Below are positions 45,377 to 54,898 of a DNA stretch of 64,000 nt, one piece after another. Where the stretch lies: NCBI RefSeq assembly GCF_001984035.1, contig NZ_CP019449.1, positions 2,914,001 through 2,978,000 of the forward strand, written 5' to 3'. The notes beneath the pieces are model-generated. The model ran no database searches. It saw nothing but the letters and a program-made list of their open reading frames with translations, and was not told where the DNA came from. The DNA is from Sphingopyxis sp. QXT-31 (lineage in GTDB: Bacteria; Pseudomonadota; Alphaproteobacteria; Sphingomonadales; Sphingomonadaceae). Position numbers and translations under genes: made by a program. How positions within the stretch are numbered: position 1 is the stretch's first letter; each line of letters begins with the position of its first letter.

Positions 45377-46189
45377 ATGATCGCCAACCTCGCCGCTGCA
45401 CTGCTGCTCGCCGTGCAGGCCACGCCCGCCGCGCCCGACCCGCGGCGCCCCGCGCCCACGCTCGACGATGTCGCGCCCACCGTCCCCGACCTCGCACGCC
45501 CAGCGGTGCTGATCATCAGCAAGACCAACGGCTATCGCCACGACAGCATCGCCGAAGCGGTACCCGCGATCGAACGCCTCGCCAAGGCGCGCGGCTGGAG
45601 CAGCTTCGCCACCGAAAACGCCGCGGTGTTCAACCCCGACGCGCTCGCGAAATTCGACGTCATCGTCTTCGCCAACGCCAGTGGCGACATTTATACGCCC
45701 GACCAGCGCGCCGCCTTCCAAGCCTATATCGCGCGCGGCGGCGGCTTCGTCGGGCTGCACAGCGCGGGCGACGGCAGCCATCCCGGCTGGTTCGTGCGAT
45801 TGCGCGGCAACGGCAATTTCACCGGCCATCCGGGCGGCGCCGACCAGTTCCAGAGCAGCGACCTCGCCGTCGCCGATCGCAGCCATCCCGCGACCGCGCA
45901 TCTGCCCGCGACGTGGCGCTGGACGGACGAATATTACAGCTGGGACGCCCCGCCCGCCCCCGACGCGCATATCCTCGTCCGCCTCGACGAGGCGACGATG
46001 CGCCTCGAACCGAAGCTCCGGATGGGCGAGCATGCGCTGATCTGGTGGCGCTGCGAAGGCCGCGCGCGCATCTTCTACTCGGCGCTCGGGCACAAGGCCG
46101 AAGCGTGGAGCGATGCCGCGCACCTCAAATTGCTCGACGGGGCGATCGGCTGGGCGGCGGGGGTCGAGGGCGAGGGCTGCGGCGGCTGA
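45377..46189 (+). CDS. Exported ThuA-domain protein
   Basis: A 270-residue secreted protein with a class-I-amidotransferase-like ThuA fold: VLIISKTNGYRHDSIAEAVPAIERLA, GGGFVGLHSAGDG, EYYSWD and RIFYSALGHKAEAW. ThuA-like proteins are linked with trehalose and other sugar metabolism; the reaction is unresolved. Signal peptide ends near residue 18. GGGAGAG precedes the ATG. Confidence 0.85.
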   Translation: MIANLAAALLLAVQATPAAPDPRRPAPTLDDVAPTVPDLARPAVLIISKTNGYRHDSIAEAVPAIERLAKARGWSSFATENAAVFNPDALAKFDVIVFANASGDIYTPDQRAAFQAYIARGGGFVGLHSAGDGSHPGWFVRLRGNGNFTGHPGGADQFQSSDLAVADRSHPATAHLPATWRWTDEYYSWDAPPAPDAHILVRLDEATMRLEPKLRMGEHALIWWRCEGRARIFYSALGHKAEAWSDAAHLKLLDGAIGWAAGVEGEGCGG

Positions 46190-46218
46190 CGCGAGCAATC
46201 GCCGCCGCGCCCCATACG

Positions 46219-46737
46219 CTACAGTGCCGACTGGATTGCCTGTTGGACGGCGCGGATGGCAAAGACATTGCTCATATGTCCGGCGTCGTCGACCTCGCCC
46301 AAGTTCGAAGCCCCACCCCAAGACAGCGTCACATTTTCGAACGGCCGCTGCGTGAGCGTGAAAACATAGGTTCCGCGCACGTCGCGATCCTCGCGCCCGT
46401 TCGGCGGCGGTGATTGGACGCATGGCGTGATCCATCCCTGGCGGGTATATTTACCTGCATAATCGACCGTGATCGTGGCGGCGGAACCCGACAGCTGGAC
46501 TCGCACATTGTCGAGCGTAACGCCCGCACTCAGCGTATCGCCATGGCATCCCGTCTTCGGCCCCGGCCCGAGCTAAGAGCGCAGTGCATGTTCGTCGACA
46601 CGCTGGTCCTCGCTTGCCGCGCCCGACCGGCCCTTGAATTTTGCGATCAGATAGTCGTTCGGCGCTTGTGCATGGGTCACGCTGGATACTCCCACCATGC
46701 CCATCGCCGCAACGATTGCCAAAAATCCTTTGCGCAT
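46219..46737 (-). pseudogene. Secreted protein gene interrupted by an in-frame TAG
   Basis: The ATG at 46737 has an excellent AAGGAGG site and opens a signal peptide (MRKGFLAIVAAMGMVGVSS, cleavage after HAQA). The frame meets TAG at 46573-46575 after 54 codons, then continues open in the same frame for 117 codons to 46219. The second part reads like a folded beta domain (VTLDNVRVQLSG, GTYVFTLTQRPFENVTLSWGG) with two cysteines. A single base change from CAG or GAG would restore it. Function not recognised. Confidence 0.75.
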
Positions 46738-46874
46738 AACACATCCTCCTTCGTCTGCGACCGATATGGCCGAGTTCCGGCCTTGGGGGCGGCGCAGAGG
46801 AGATTGCGCGTGATGGTCGTCACGGGGCGGCGCCGTCTGCTCCCGATGCCGGGCAGCGCAGGTTGCGCGGCGAC

Positions 46875-47714
46875 CTAGGCGGCGACTTCCATCACCGCCG
46901 CGCGTTCGATCGCGCGGCGCCAGTGCGGGCTTACCGCCAGGCCGAATGTCGATGCCAGCACCGCCTCGATCTCGTCGGCGCCGAGGTATCGCTGCTCGGC
47001 GGGGGCGCCGCGCGAGCGGATCGTCAGCCGGTTGTTGCGCAGCGCCAGGCGCAAGTCGGCGGTGGTCCGCGCCGCGATCAGCTGGTGGCGGAAATGCGAC
47101 GCAGGGTGCTGCGACGTGTACCAATTGCCGACCTCATAATCGATCGGCGCCGCGGGCGCGGGGTCGACGTCATAAAGCGTCATCCAGCTCCCCTCGATAT
47201 CGGCCTCGACGCGCCAGCCGCCGCCCGTATCGACGACGCGGCACGGCTCGTGCGCGGTCGGCTGCGCGCCCAGGGCGCCGAGGCGGAGCGGCGCCGCGGG
47301 CACCGCCGACCCGAAGCCGACGTCGACCAGCCACGCAGTGCCGCCGATCGTCACGCGCGTCAGCTGGTGCGTGCGGGGCGTCGGCGGCGCATCGTCGGGC
47401 AGCATCCAGCGCACCCGCGCAATCAGCCCCGCGACCTCGAAACCGATCGCGTCCAGCACGCGCAGGAACAGCCCGTTCTGCTCGAAGCAATAGCCGCCGC
47501 GCCGCGCGCCGATCAGCTTGGCGTCGATCGCCGTGGGGTCGAGATCGACGCCCTCGCCGACGAGCACGTCGATCGCCTCGAACGGGATCGCCGCGATATG
47601 CGCCGCCTGCAAGGCGGTCAGCACTTCGAGCGTCGGCGCGAGCGGGCCGTCATAACCGATCCGCGCCAGATAGGCGGAGAGGTCGACGAGAGGGGCTTGA
47701 GGGGTCTGGTTCAC
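46875..47714 (-). CDS. nat: Arylamine N-acetyltransferase
   Basis: A 279-residue acetyl-CoA-dependent NAT with the catalytic triad Cys76 (RRGGYCFEQN), His116 (RTHQLTRV) and Asp131 (VDVGFG). It acetylates arylamines and hydrazines such as isoniazid analogues. Start GTG 47714 has GGAG 8-9 nt upstream and gives the usual length; a longer frame to 47756 is weaker. Single-gene unit. Confidence 0.94.
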   Translation of the reverse strand: MNQTPQAPLVDLSAYLARIGYDGPLAPTLEVLTALQAAHIAAIPFEAIDVLVGEGVDLDPTAIDAKLIGARRGGYCFEQNGLFLRVLDAIGFEVAGLIARVRWMLPDDAPPTPRTHQLTRVTIGGTAWLVDVGFGSAVPAAPLRLGALGAQPTAHEPCRVVDTGGGWRVEADIEGSWMTLYDVDPAPAAPIDYEVGNWYTSQHPASHFRHQLIAARTTADLRLALRNNRLTIRSRGAPAEQRYLGADEIEAVLASTFGLAVSPHWRRAIERAAVMEVAA

Positions 47715-47795
47715 GGGCAAATCTCCGGTCGGCGAATCGATGGCCCGTCTTATCAAAGTTCAACCTTGGTTGAGATCAAGCTCCGATCGCCGACC

Positions 47796-48572
47796 CTATT
47801 TCTTCACCCGCCACTCGCGCATATAAGCCGATTCCTCGCCATATTTCTTGTCCCGCGCCGCCGCCTGTTCGGCGAGTTCGGCCGCGGTCGAGCCGCGCGC
47901 GCGGTCCTGCTTGATCAGCGTGTCGCGGCGGATCGGGATCAGCTGCGCGATCGGCGTCCCCGCGGGCAGCACATGCTCGCCGACCGGCCCGGTCCAGGCG
48001 AAGGGGAAATTGACCGTCGTGTCGAAGCGGTCGCAGTCGACGAAACCCGAAAAGCAGGTAAAGGGCAGGTCGGGGCGGCTCAGCGGCTGGACGAACAGCA
48101 CCGAATAGCCGTCGGGCACCTTGATCCGCCACGGGTTGATGAATTTCAGCGGCATCACCCGCTCGAACGGCGGTTCGGGCGCGCCGATCTGCGCCGGGTG
48201 ATGCTGTTCGACCGGCTGGAAGGCGACGCCCTCGGCCCAGCCCATGCGGATCGACACCCGGTCCTCGGGCACGTCGATCAGCACGTCGAAGGGCAAGGGA
48301 ACGACGAAGCCCAGCGAAAAAGCGTCGGTCATCGGCAGGCACGCCTTGGCGGTCATCGCCGGCAGGCCGTTCTCATAGGTCATGCCCATCTCGCGGTTCA
48401 GCCGCTTGAACCAGTCGGGCGCGAAGCGGATCGCGCGCTCGGGCGGCGGAATGGTGCCCTCGAGTTCGGGGTCGCAGAGGAACTCGATCAGCGGCGCGTC
48501 GGCCGCCGGCGCGGGAACGGGCGCACCCTGCCCGCCCAGATCATACCGTATCCGATATTTGGAATCGCTCAT
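47796..48572 (-). CDS. Uncharacterised protein, DUF6065-like
   Basis: A 258-residue soluble protein without signal or membrane segment. Recognisable features are PDWFKRLNREMG, FSLGFVVPLPFDVLIDV, PLKFINPWRIKVPDGYSVLFVQP and a charged C-terminal helix. The beta-rich layout recalls DUF6065, but I am not sure of the family. ATG 48572 is preceded by AGGGACGG. Real by codon use. Confidence 0.7.
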   Translation of the reverse strand: MSDSKYRIRYDLGGQGAPVPAPAADAPLIEFLCDPELEGTIPPPERAIRFAPDWFKRLNREMGMTYENGLPAMTAKACLPMTDAFSLGFVVPLPFDVLIDVPEDRVSIRMGWAEGVAFQPVEQHHPAQIGAPEPPFERVMPLKFINPWRIKVPDGYSVLFVQPLSRPDLPFTCFSGFVDCDRFDTTVNFPFAWTGPVGEHVLPAGTPIAQLIPIRRDTLIKQDRARGSTAAELAEQAAARDKKYGEESAYMREWRVKK

Positions 48573-48962
48573 CGTCCGTCCCTTGGCCCCGTCGGTCGGC
48601 GCCACCGTGTCGTAAAAGACCCGCGCTGACAACCGCCCCGGTGCTGCGCTTGCCGCGCCGCGGCGCCAAGCCATGACCATCGGCGAGGACATAGAAGGGA
48701 CGGCCTCTGCACTCACCGCTTAAGCATAATCGCACGACGGCGCCGGGCGAAGGGCCTCGGCCTATGGCGGGATGCTCGGCGGGTCGGCGATCGCCGAATA
48801 ACCCGGCCCCGGGAGCGCCATCCACGCCGCCGCCGGAGCCGGTCCGCCTTGCGTTCGCGCGCGCCGACCATATGCGCCCGGCGCGGGCTCACGGCAAAGT
48901 CTGGCGCCATGTCGCCGCCCGTATAGGATGGTTGCGCCAAATCGCCGTCCCGGGCGGCGGGC
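48573..48962. other. 390-bp gap, nothing recognised
   Basis: Lies between two same-strand genes. It holds no frame with a ribosome site, no copy of the dispersed elements and no clear terminator. It should include the promoter of the 258-residue protein gene. Confidence 0.4.
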
Positions 48963-49505
48963 TCAATAGGCGTTGCGCGCCTGGCGAAGCGCGGCCTCGC
49001 CGCCCTTCCAGTCGATCTCGGCGGCGGGTTCGGCCGGCCGTCCCGGCGTGAACAGCTCGTAGATGGTCGTGCCGTCCTCCTGCACACTTTCGATCACACG
49101 CGCGGGTTCGAAAGCGTCGGGCGCCGCCTTCGCGGCCGCCTGTACCGGCGCGGGCGCATCGGCCCAGGCGATGTCGCGCTGCATCTCGACGACGCGATAG
49201 GCGCCCTTTTCCTCGATCAGGTCGAGCTCGACCGCGCTGCCGTCGCCGCGTATGCCCTCAACGTTGTAGAAGACCATGCCGCCGCGCGCCTTGCGCTCGG
49301 CCGCGGCGATTGTCATGTCGGGCACGCGCGCGAGCACCGTCGCGCGCAGCCCGGCGGGCAGGTCGGCGGCGGCGACCGCGTCGATCTCGGCCTCGGGGCC
49401 CTCGGCGAGCACCGCCTTTTCGGCCGGGCTGTCGCCGCCAGCCTTTTCGGCTCCGCCGCATCCCGCCAGCGAAAGCCCTGCCGCCATCCAGATCGCCGAC
49501 CGCAT
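48963..49505 (-). CDS. Lipoprotein with PepSY-like repeats
   Basis: A 180-residue lipoprotein (lipobox LAGC, then a Gly/Ala/Glu linker). Two related units follow: LPAGLRATVLARVPDMTIAAAERK...GMVFYNVEG and PAPVQAAAKAAPDAFEPARVIES...TTIYELF, the PepSY-like pattern. Such proteins are periplasmic and may inhibit or chaperone. ATG 49505 follows GGGAGG by 6 nt. Divergent from the 2H gene. Confidence 0.75.
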   Translation of the reverse strand: MRSAIWMAAGLSLAGCGGAEKAGGDSPAEKAVLAEGPEAEIDAVAAADLPAGLRATVLARVPDMTIAAAERKARGGMVFYNVEGIRGDGSAVELDLIEEKGAYRVVEMQRDIAWADAPAPVQAAAKAAPDAFEPARVIESVQEDGTTIYELFTPGRPAEPAAEIDWKGGEAALRQARNAY

Positions 49506-49646
49506 CGTCCGCCTCCCATCCAAGGTAACCGTTGTCATCTTAGCTCCGTACAGGCCGCAAGTCGATACGCCCTTGCGCGCATCATCGCGATTCGACTCTC
49601 GCCGCAAGCTAGAACATAATGGGAACATCGTCCGATTCGGAGAAAT

Positions 49647-50228
49647 ATGATGGAGCCGATCTTGCGCTATTTCCTGGGCTTCCAGGTCGCCGCCGACCGC
49701 GCCGGCTGGCTCGCGCGCCGCCTGCCGCCGACTGGCGACATGTTCGCGCAGATACAGCCGCACCTCCATCATCTGACGCTCTGCACCATCGCCGAGACGG
49801 CGCTACCGCACCCCTTCCTGCGCCAGCGCGTCGCCGCGGCGCTGGGCGGCGACCTGCCCGCCGCGGCGACGATCCCCTTCGGCCGCATCGTCGCGCGCGA
49901 TATGGGCGTCGAGCTCGTCACCGTCGGCAGCGTGAGCGCGATCCGTACGCTCTGCGAGAGCCTGGTCGCGCGCCTCGCCGCGCAGGGTATCGAGCCGCTG
50001 CACCGCAAGCCGGGCCTGCGCCCGCACATCACGCTCGGCTATGGCGCCTGCGTCTTCGACCCGGTGCCGCTCGCGTGGAGCTGGACCCCGCATAATCTGG
50101 TGCTCGTCGAAAGCCATGTCGGCCACCGCCGCCACCGCGTGCTGCAAAGCTGGGGGCTGCCGCCGCCGGCGCAGGGATTGTTCGACTTCATGGCCGACGA
50201 ACTGCCCGCGATCCGGCGCGCGGCCTAG
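49647..50228 (+). CDS. 2H phosphoesterase (2'-5' RNA ligase family) protein
   Basis: A 193-residue LigT-like protein with HHLTLCT (about 41) and PHITLGY (about 127) catalytic HxT pairs. Probably hydrolyses a cyclic or 2'-5' phosphodiester. Distinct from the shorter relative at 41724. Convergent with osmC. Starts at ATG 49647 or the adjacent ATG 49650. Confidence 0.88.
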   Translation: MMEPILRYFLGFQVAADRAGWLARRLPPTGDMFAQIQPHLHHLTLCTIAETALPHPFLRQRVAAALGGDLPAAATIPFGRIVARDMGVELVTVGSVSAIRTLCESLVARLAAQGIEPLHRKPGLRPHITLGYGACVFDPVPLAWSWTPHNLVLVESHVGHRRHRVLQSWGLPPPAQGLFDFMADELPAIRRAA

Positions 50229-50231
50229 GCC

Positions 50232-50660
50232 CTAATTTTCGAGGCTGTGCTCGAGCGTGATCTCGCAATCGAGCAGCTTGGACACCGGGCAGTTCATCTC
50301 GGCCTCCTTGGCGATCGCCGCGAACTCGTCGGCGCCGATCCCCGGCACCTTGGCGACCAGGGTCAGCGCAGAGCTCGAAATCTCGAACCCGCCCTCGACC
50401 TGGTCGAGCGTCACCGCCGCGGTGGTCTCGAGCGTGTCGCCGCTATAGCCCGCGCGCGCGAGCCCGAACGACAGCGCCATGGTGAAGCAGGCGGCATGCG
50501 CCGCGGCGATCAGCTCCTCGGGATTGGTCCCCGGCTGCCCCTCGAAGCGCGTGCCGAACCCATAGGGCTGCTTGTCGAGCACGCCCGACTTGGTGGTGAT
50601 CGATCCCTTGCCCTCCTTTCCGAAGCCTTCGTAGCGGGCGGAAGCGCGATTGACGGTCAT
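50232..50660 (-). CDS. osmC: OsmC-family peroxide reductase
   Basis: A 142-residue thiol peroxidase for organic hydroperoxides. The two redox cysteines lie in HAACFTMAL and NCPVSKLLDC. The sequence favours OsmC over Ohr (TVNRASARYEGFGKEGKGSITT). ATG 50660 has GGAGACAT upstream; the longer frame is rejected. Stress protein, probably monocistronic. Confidence 0.92.
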   Translation of the reverse strand: MTVNRASARYEGFGKEGKGSITTKSGVLDKQPYGFGTRFEGQPGTNPEELIAAAHAACFTMALSFGLARAGYSGDTLETTAAVTLDQVEGGFEISSSALTLVAKVPGIGADEFAAIAKEAEMNCPVSKLLDCEITLEHSLEN

Positions 50661-50703
50661 GGCATGTCTCCTTGTAACTGGGTGAAAGACTCGGAAAGCT
50701 TGA

Positions 50704-50907
50704 TCAGGCCGCAACCAGCTTATGCCGCGCGCCCGCGCGCTTCCACGCCTTTTCGTGGAAGAAAAAGGCGACGGCGTTGATGCACGGCTCGACGACCGCG
50801 ATCCCGCCCGCCAGCGCGACCGATCCCGTCATGGCATAGGCGACGCTGAACCCGATCGTCAGGTGCAGCGCGAGATAGGTAAAGGTCTTGGCGAGGTCGG
50901 TCGGCAT
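50704..50907 (-). CDS. DUF2061 small membrane protein
   Basis: A 67-residue protein, KTFTYLALHLTIGFSVAYAMTGSVALAGGIAVVEPCINAVAFFFHEKAWKR, the complete DUF2061 pattern of two helices ending in FHEKAW. Function unknown. ATG 50907 chosen because the domain starts there; the upstream frame is non-coding. Confidence 0.88.
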   Translation of the reverse strand: MPTDLAKTFTYLALHLTIGFSVAYAMTGSVALAGGIAVVEPCINAVAFFFHEKAWKRAGARHKLVAA

Positions 50908-50981
50908 GGCGGGTCTCACGGGAAGAGAAAGAGCCACCGATTTAAGAATCGTTCGCAACAAGCGCCAGCCAGAGCTTTGCG

Positions 50982-51329
50982 TCAGTCTGATCGATTTTCC
51001 CGCACGACCCCCGCCTTGTCGAGCTCGGGACCGAGCCGCCCGGTCAGCCAGAGCGCCCACATTTTGAAGTCGGCGGCGAGGCTCCACAGCGGATAAGTGA
51101 AGGTCGCGGGGCGGTTCTTCTCGACCCCGAAATGCGCGACCCAGGCGAAGAAATAGCCCGAGAGCGGCAGCGCGACCAACCACGCCCAGCGCCCGGTCAG
51201 CACCGCGCCGATCGCGATTCCGACGACGAGGCTGGTCCCGACATAGTGCAGCGCCCGCGTCGAAGCCTTGCTGTGCTCGCGCAGGTAGAAGGGCCAGAAG
51301 CCGGCAAAGCTGGTGTAGAGCCGGGCCAT
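50982..51329 (-). CDS. DUF962/Mpo1-like membrane protein
   Basis: A 115-residue protein: FWPFYLREHSKASTRALHYVGTSLV and YFFAWVAHFGVEKNRPATFTYPLWSLAADFKMW. Histidines in EHSKAS, LHYVG and AHFGVEKN match Mpo1, the yeast iron-dependent 2-hydroxy fatty-acid dioxygenase; bacterial function is unproven. ATG 51329 begins the conserved part. Confidence 0.88.
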   Translation of the reverse strand: MARLYTSFAGFWPFYLREHSKASTRALHYVGTSLVVGIAIGAVLTGRWAWLVALPLSGYFFAWVAHFGVEKNRPATFTYPLWSLAADFKMWALWLTGRLGPELDKAGVVRENRSD

Positions 51330-51418
51330 GGCGCGGAGGATGCGGCGCTTCGCGGCGCGGGTCAAGGCGGCGGGCTAGGGCAACCGGGGCAACGGCGGCT
51401 TTGGGGTGGAACTAAGAC

Positions 51419-51557
51419 GATCCTCCCCACCTGTGGGGAGGTGGCAGCGCGAAGCGCTGACGGAGGGGGCTCTCGTCCTTAAGCAGCGCTTCAGGCCGAT
51501 AGCCCCCTCCACCACCCGCTTCGCGGGTGGTCCCCCTCCCCGCAAGCGGGGAGGATC
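51419..51557. repeat. Dispersed palindromic element, GGATC-bounded form (copy 5)
   Basis: GATCCTCCCC left, GGGGAGGATC right, in the opposite orientation to copies 3 and 4: GGTGGCAGCGCGAAGCGCTGACGG comes first and ACCACCCGCTTCGCGGGTGGTCC last. It fills most of the 310-bp gap after the M3 peptidase region. Confidence 0.87.
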
Positions 51558-51639
51558 TTTATGTCCGCTCCCGCCCGTCCGCACCGCACAAACAAAGGGG
51601 GCCGAAACGACCCCCTTTGCCTCCCCGGTCCGGTCGGAC

Positions 51640-53829
51640 CTATTCGGTCGGAAAGCCGCGCTTCCTGAGCAGCGCCTTCACATCGGGATCGCGGCCGCGG
51701 AACGCGCGATAGGCCTCGGCGCGGTCGGTTTCGTTGCCCGTCATCAACAGGATCGTACGGAACTTGTCTGCGACGGTGCGGTCCCACGGCCCGCCGGCTT
51801 CGGTGAAGGCCGCCCAGGTGTCGGCGTCCATCGTCTCCGACCACAAATAGCTGTAATAGCCCGCCGAATAGGCGTCGCTCGAGAAGAGATGTCCGAACTG
51901 CGGCAGGCGGTGCCGCATCACGATTTCCTTCGGCATGCCGATCTCGGCGAGCGTCTCGCGCTCGAACTTGTCTGCATCGGCGGGCGGCGTCTTGCGGTCG
52001 TGCAGCTTCATGTCGACGATCGCGCTCGACAGATATTCTACCGTGGTGAAGCCCTGGTTGAACTTGTCCGAAGCCAGAATCTTGTCGACCAGCGCCTGCG
52101 GCATCGGCTCGCCCGTCTTGTAGTGCGTCGCATATTTCGACAGCACCTCGGGGGTCATCAGCCAATTCTCGTTCACCTGGCTGGGATATTCGACGAAGTC
52201 GCGCGGCACCCCCGCCAAGGCGGGATAATAGACGTGCTGCAGCAGATAGTGGATGCCGTGGCCGAATTCGTGGAACAAAGTCTGAGCATCGTCGAGGCTG
52301 ATCAGCGTCGGCTCGCCCTTCGCGGCTTCGGTGAAATTATTGTTGTTCGACGCGAGCACATTGCGCTCGCCGCCCAGCGTCTGCTGGCTGCGATAGGTCG
52401 TCATCCACGCGCCCGAGCGCTTGCCGTCGCGGGCGAAATTATCGAGGTAGAAGACCCCGACATTTTCGTTGGTCTTGAGATTATAGACCTCGAAGGTGCG
52501 CACCTTGGGATCGAACACCGGGATCGTCCCCGTATTCTCGCGGAAGCCCAGATCGTAGAGCTGCCCCGCCGACCAGAACATGCCGTCGACCAGCTTGTCG
52601 AGCTGGAGGTAGGGCTTCACCTCGCTCTCATCGAGATCGTATTTCGCCTTCCGGACCTTCTCGGCATAGAAGCGATAGTCCCAAGGTTCGATGGTGATCT
52701 TGGGTCCCTTGCCGGCCTTGGCGTCGGCATCGGCGATCGCCTGCATGTCGGCGACCTCTTCCTTCACGCGCGCGACCGCGGCGGGCCAGACCTTCATCAT
52801 CAGCCCCATCGCGGCCTCGGGGGTCTTCGCCATCGTGTCGGCCATGCGATAATGCGCGTGCGTCGGGAAACCGAGCAGCTCGGCGCGCTGCTGGCGCAGC
52901 TTCAGGATTTCGGCGATCGTCGCATTGGTGTCGTTGGCGTCGCCATTGTCGCCGCGATTGACGAAAGCGTTATAGACGCGCTCGCGCAGCTTGCGGTTGG
53001 TCGCGCCCTGCAGCACCGGCTGCGCCGACGAGCGGGTGTTCTTGATCGCCCACTGGCCGGGCTTGCCATTGGCCTCGGCCGCCGACGCGAGCGAGGCGAC
53101 GAAGCCGGGTTCGAGCCCGGCGAGCTCGGCCTTGTCGGTCACGAAGGTATAGAGCTTCTCGTCGCCGAGCAGCTTCGACGAGAAGGTCGAGAAAAGGCCC
53201 TCGAGCTTCGAATTCATCTCGACCAGCTTGGTCTTGTCGGCGGGCGACAGGTTCGCACCGTCGCGCACCATCTCTTCGTAGCTGCGCTCGACGATGCGGA
53301 TCTGCTGCGCGTTGAGCCCGCTGCTGTTGCGGGCGTCATAGACCGCCTTGTAGCGCGCGAAGAGCTTGGGCTCGAGGAACAGCTCGGTGTAGAAGGTCGT
53401 GAGCTTGGGGCTCCACTCGGCGTCGATATCCTCGACGCGGTCGTTCGACTTGTTCGAGGTCTGCACGCCCCACAGCGCGAACAGCCGCTCCATCGTGTCG
53501 CCCGCGAGCATCATCGGAACATGGGTATTCTCGAAGGTCGGTGCTTCGGGATTGTCGATCACCGACTGCACCTGCGCCTTGGTCTCGGCCATGCCCTTCT
53601 GGAAGGCGTCGGGGAACAGCTCGGGGTCCATCTTGTCCCACGGCGGCACCCCCTCGAACGGCCCGGTCCAGGGCGCGAGCATCGGGTTCTCGCCCGCAGG
53701 CGCGGTCGCGGCGGTCGGCTTAGCGGTTTCGGCGGCAAGACTCGTCATCTGGCTCATACCCATGAGCATCGCAGTGGATGCTAGCAGAGTCGACAGGCGA
53801 CGGGCAAAATGAGGCGCGCTGCGCGGCAT
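51640..53829 (-). CDS. dcp: Exported M3-family zinc metallopeptidase (peptidyl-dipeptidase Dcp type)
   Basis: A 729-residue exported enzyme with a signal peptide (about 8-33). Zinc site HEFGH at 520-524, followed by ENWLMTPEVLSKYATHYKTG and YSAGYYSYLWSETMDAD, as in Dcp/OpdA. It removes C-terminal dipeptides from short peptides in the periplasm. Full length. Its promoter gap faces the SMP-30 gene on the same strand. Confidence 0.93.
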   Translation of the reverse strand: MPRSAPHFARRLSTLLASTAMLMGMSQMTSLAAETAKPTAATAPAGENPMLAPWTGPFEGVPPWDKMDPELFPDAFQKGMAETKAQVQSVIDNPEAPTFENTHVPMMLAGDTMERLFALWGVQTSNKSNDRVEDIDAEWSPKLTTFYTELFLEPKLFARYKAVYDARNSSGLNAQQIRIVERSYEEMVRDGANLSPADKTKLVEMNSKLEGLFSTFSSKLLGDEKLYTFVTDKAELAGLEPGFVASLASAAEANGKPGQWAIKNTRSSAQPVLQGATNRKLRERVYNAFVNRGDNGDANDTNATIAEILKLRQQRAELLGFPTHAHYRMADTMAKTPEAAMGLMMKVWPAAVARVKEEVADMQAIADADAKAGKGPKITIEPWDYRFYAEKVRKAKYDLDESEVKPYLQLDKLVDGMFWSAGQLYDLGFRENTGTIPVFDPKVRTFEVYNLKTNENVGVFYLDNFARDGKRSGAWMTTYRSQQTLGGERNVLASNNNNFTEAAKGEPTLISLDDAQTLFHEFGHGIHYLLQHVYYPALAGVPRDFVEYPSQVNENWLMTPEVLSKYATHYKTGEPMPQALVDKILASDKFNQGFTTVEYLSSAIVDMKLHDRKTPPADADKFERETLAEIGMPKEIVMRHRLPQFGHLFSSDAYSAGYYSYLWSETMDADTWAAFTEAGGPWDRTVADKFRTILLMTGNETDRAEAYRAFRGRDPDVKALLRKRGFPTE

Positions 53830-53915
53830 GTTTCGGATCTCCCGGTGGAAAAGGTTTCGGACGAAACCATGTCGGGGGCCGTCTTAACCATATATGATAG
53901 GGGGGTGCAAGCCGC

Positions 53916-54785
53916 CTAGGCGCCAAAATCCGTCTGAATCAGGCCAGGCACATCGACGCGGAAGGTGAAGACACCTCCCGCATGCGATTGCGCGCGGCGC
54001 TGCTCGTCGGTCAGATTCTTGCCTGCGCTGGTGACGAATGCGGTGCGCATGTCGGCGCCGCCGAAGGCGAGCATCGTGGGGCGCTGCACCGGCAGCTCGA
54101 CCGTCTGGAGCAATTCGCCCGCGGGCGACAGGCGTACGACGCGCCAGCCGTCCCACAGCGCCGACCAGTAGCAGCCTTCGACGTCGACTGCGGCGCCATC
54201 GGGGCGGCCATGGCCCTCGGGAAATTCGTGGAACAGCCGCTTGGCGCCCAAGTCGCCGGTCGCGGGATCGACGTCATAGGCGTGGATGCGGTGCGTCGGG
54301 GTGTCGGCGTGATAGAAGGTGCGCCCGTCGGGGCTGAACGCCGCGCCGTTGCTCGTCATCAGCCCGCCGAATACCTCGGACAGCGACCCATCGGGATCGA
54401 GCCGGTAGAGGGTGGCGTCGCGCTTCGGTTTGTCGCTGGTCAGGCTGCCGACCCACAGCCGCCCGGCGCCATCGACGCAGCCATCGTTGAAGCGCTGGTG
54501 CGGCAAATCGGCGAGCGCGGCCGGACCGAAAGGCCGCGGCACCGCGCCCCATTCGTCGATTAGCGCGCAGCCGTCGCCGAGCGCTGCGACCAGCCCGCCG
54601 CCGGCGCGCGGCGCGACGCAGCCGACGGGCTCGTCCAGCTGCATCGATTCATGCGTGCCGTCGGCAGGGTCGAGTCGATGGATCTGCTGCGCGTCGATAT
54701 CGACCCAATAGAGGCGGCCTTCGCGCGCGTGCCAGCGCGGCGATTCGCCGAGCAGCGCGCCGGCATCGAGGAGGAGTTCGACCAT
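53916..54785 (-). CDS. SMP-30/gluconolactonase family lactonase
   Basis: A 289-residue six-blade beta-propeller hydrolase. Metal-site phrases: GESPRWHAREGRLYWVDIDAQ (Glu), FNDGCVDGAGRLWVGSL (Asn, Asp) and SNGAAFSPDGRTFYHADT (Asn, Asp). It likely opens sugar lactones. Cytosolic, no signal peptide. Divergent from the acyl-CoA dehydrogenase gene. Confidence 0.92.
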   Translation of the reverse strand: MVELLLDAGALLGESPRWHAREGRLYWVDIDAQQIHRLDPADGTHESMQLDEPVGCVAPRAGGGLVAALGDGCALIDEWGAVPRPFGPAALADLPHQRFNDGCVDGAGRLWVGSLTSDKPKRDATLYRLDPDGSLSEVFGGLMTSNGAAFSPDGRTFYHADTPTHRIHAYDVDPATGDLGAKRLFHEFPEGHGRPDGAAVDVEGCYWSALWDGWRVVRLSPAGELLQTVELPVQRPTMLAFGGADMRTAFVTSAGKNLTDEQRRAQSHAGGVFTFRVDVPGLIQTDFGA

Positions 54786-54898
54786 GATGGCGAGCGTAGC
54801 GCGCGCTGTGGTCGCTGCCCAGCACCTGCAAACCTATTCGTTCCACCGCGCGTCGGGATCGGCACGCGGCGAACTTTCATGCCGTAGCGTCTTTGCAC

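Noticed and set aside
51419..51557. Possible insertion sequence at the GGATC-bounded repeats
   Set aside because: Copies are under 150 bp and contain no transposase frame; at most non-autonomous.
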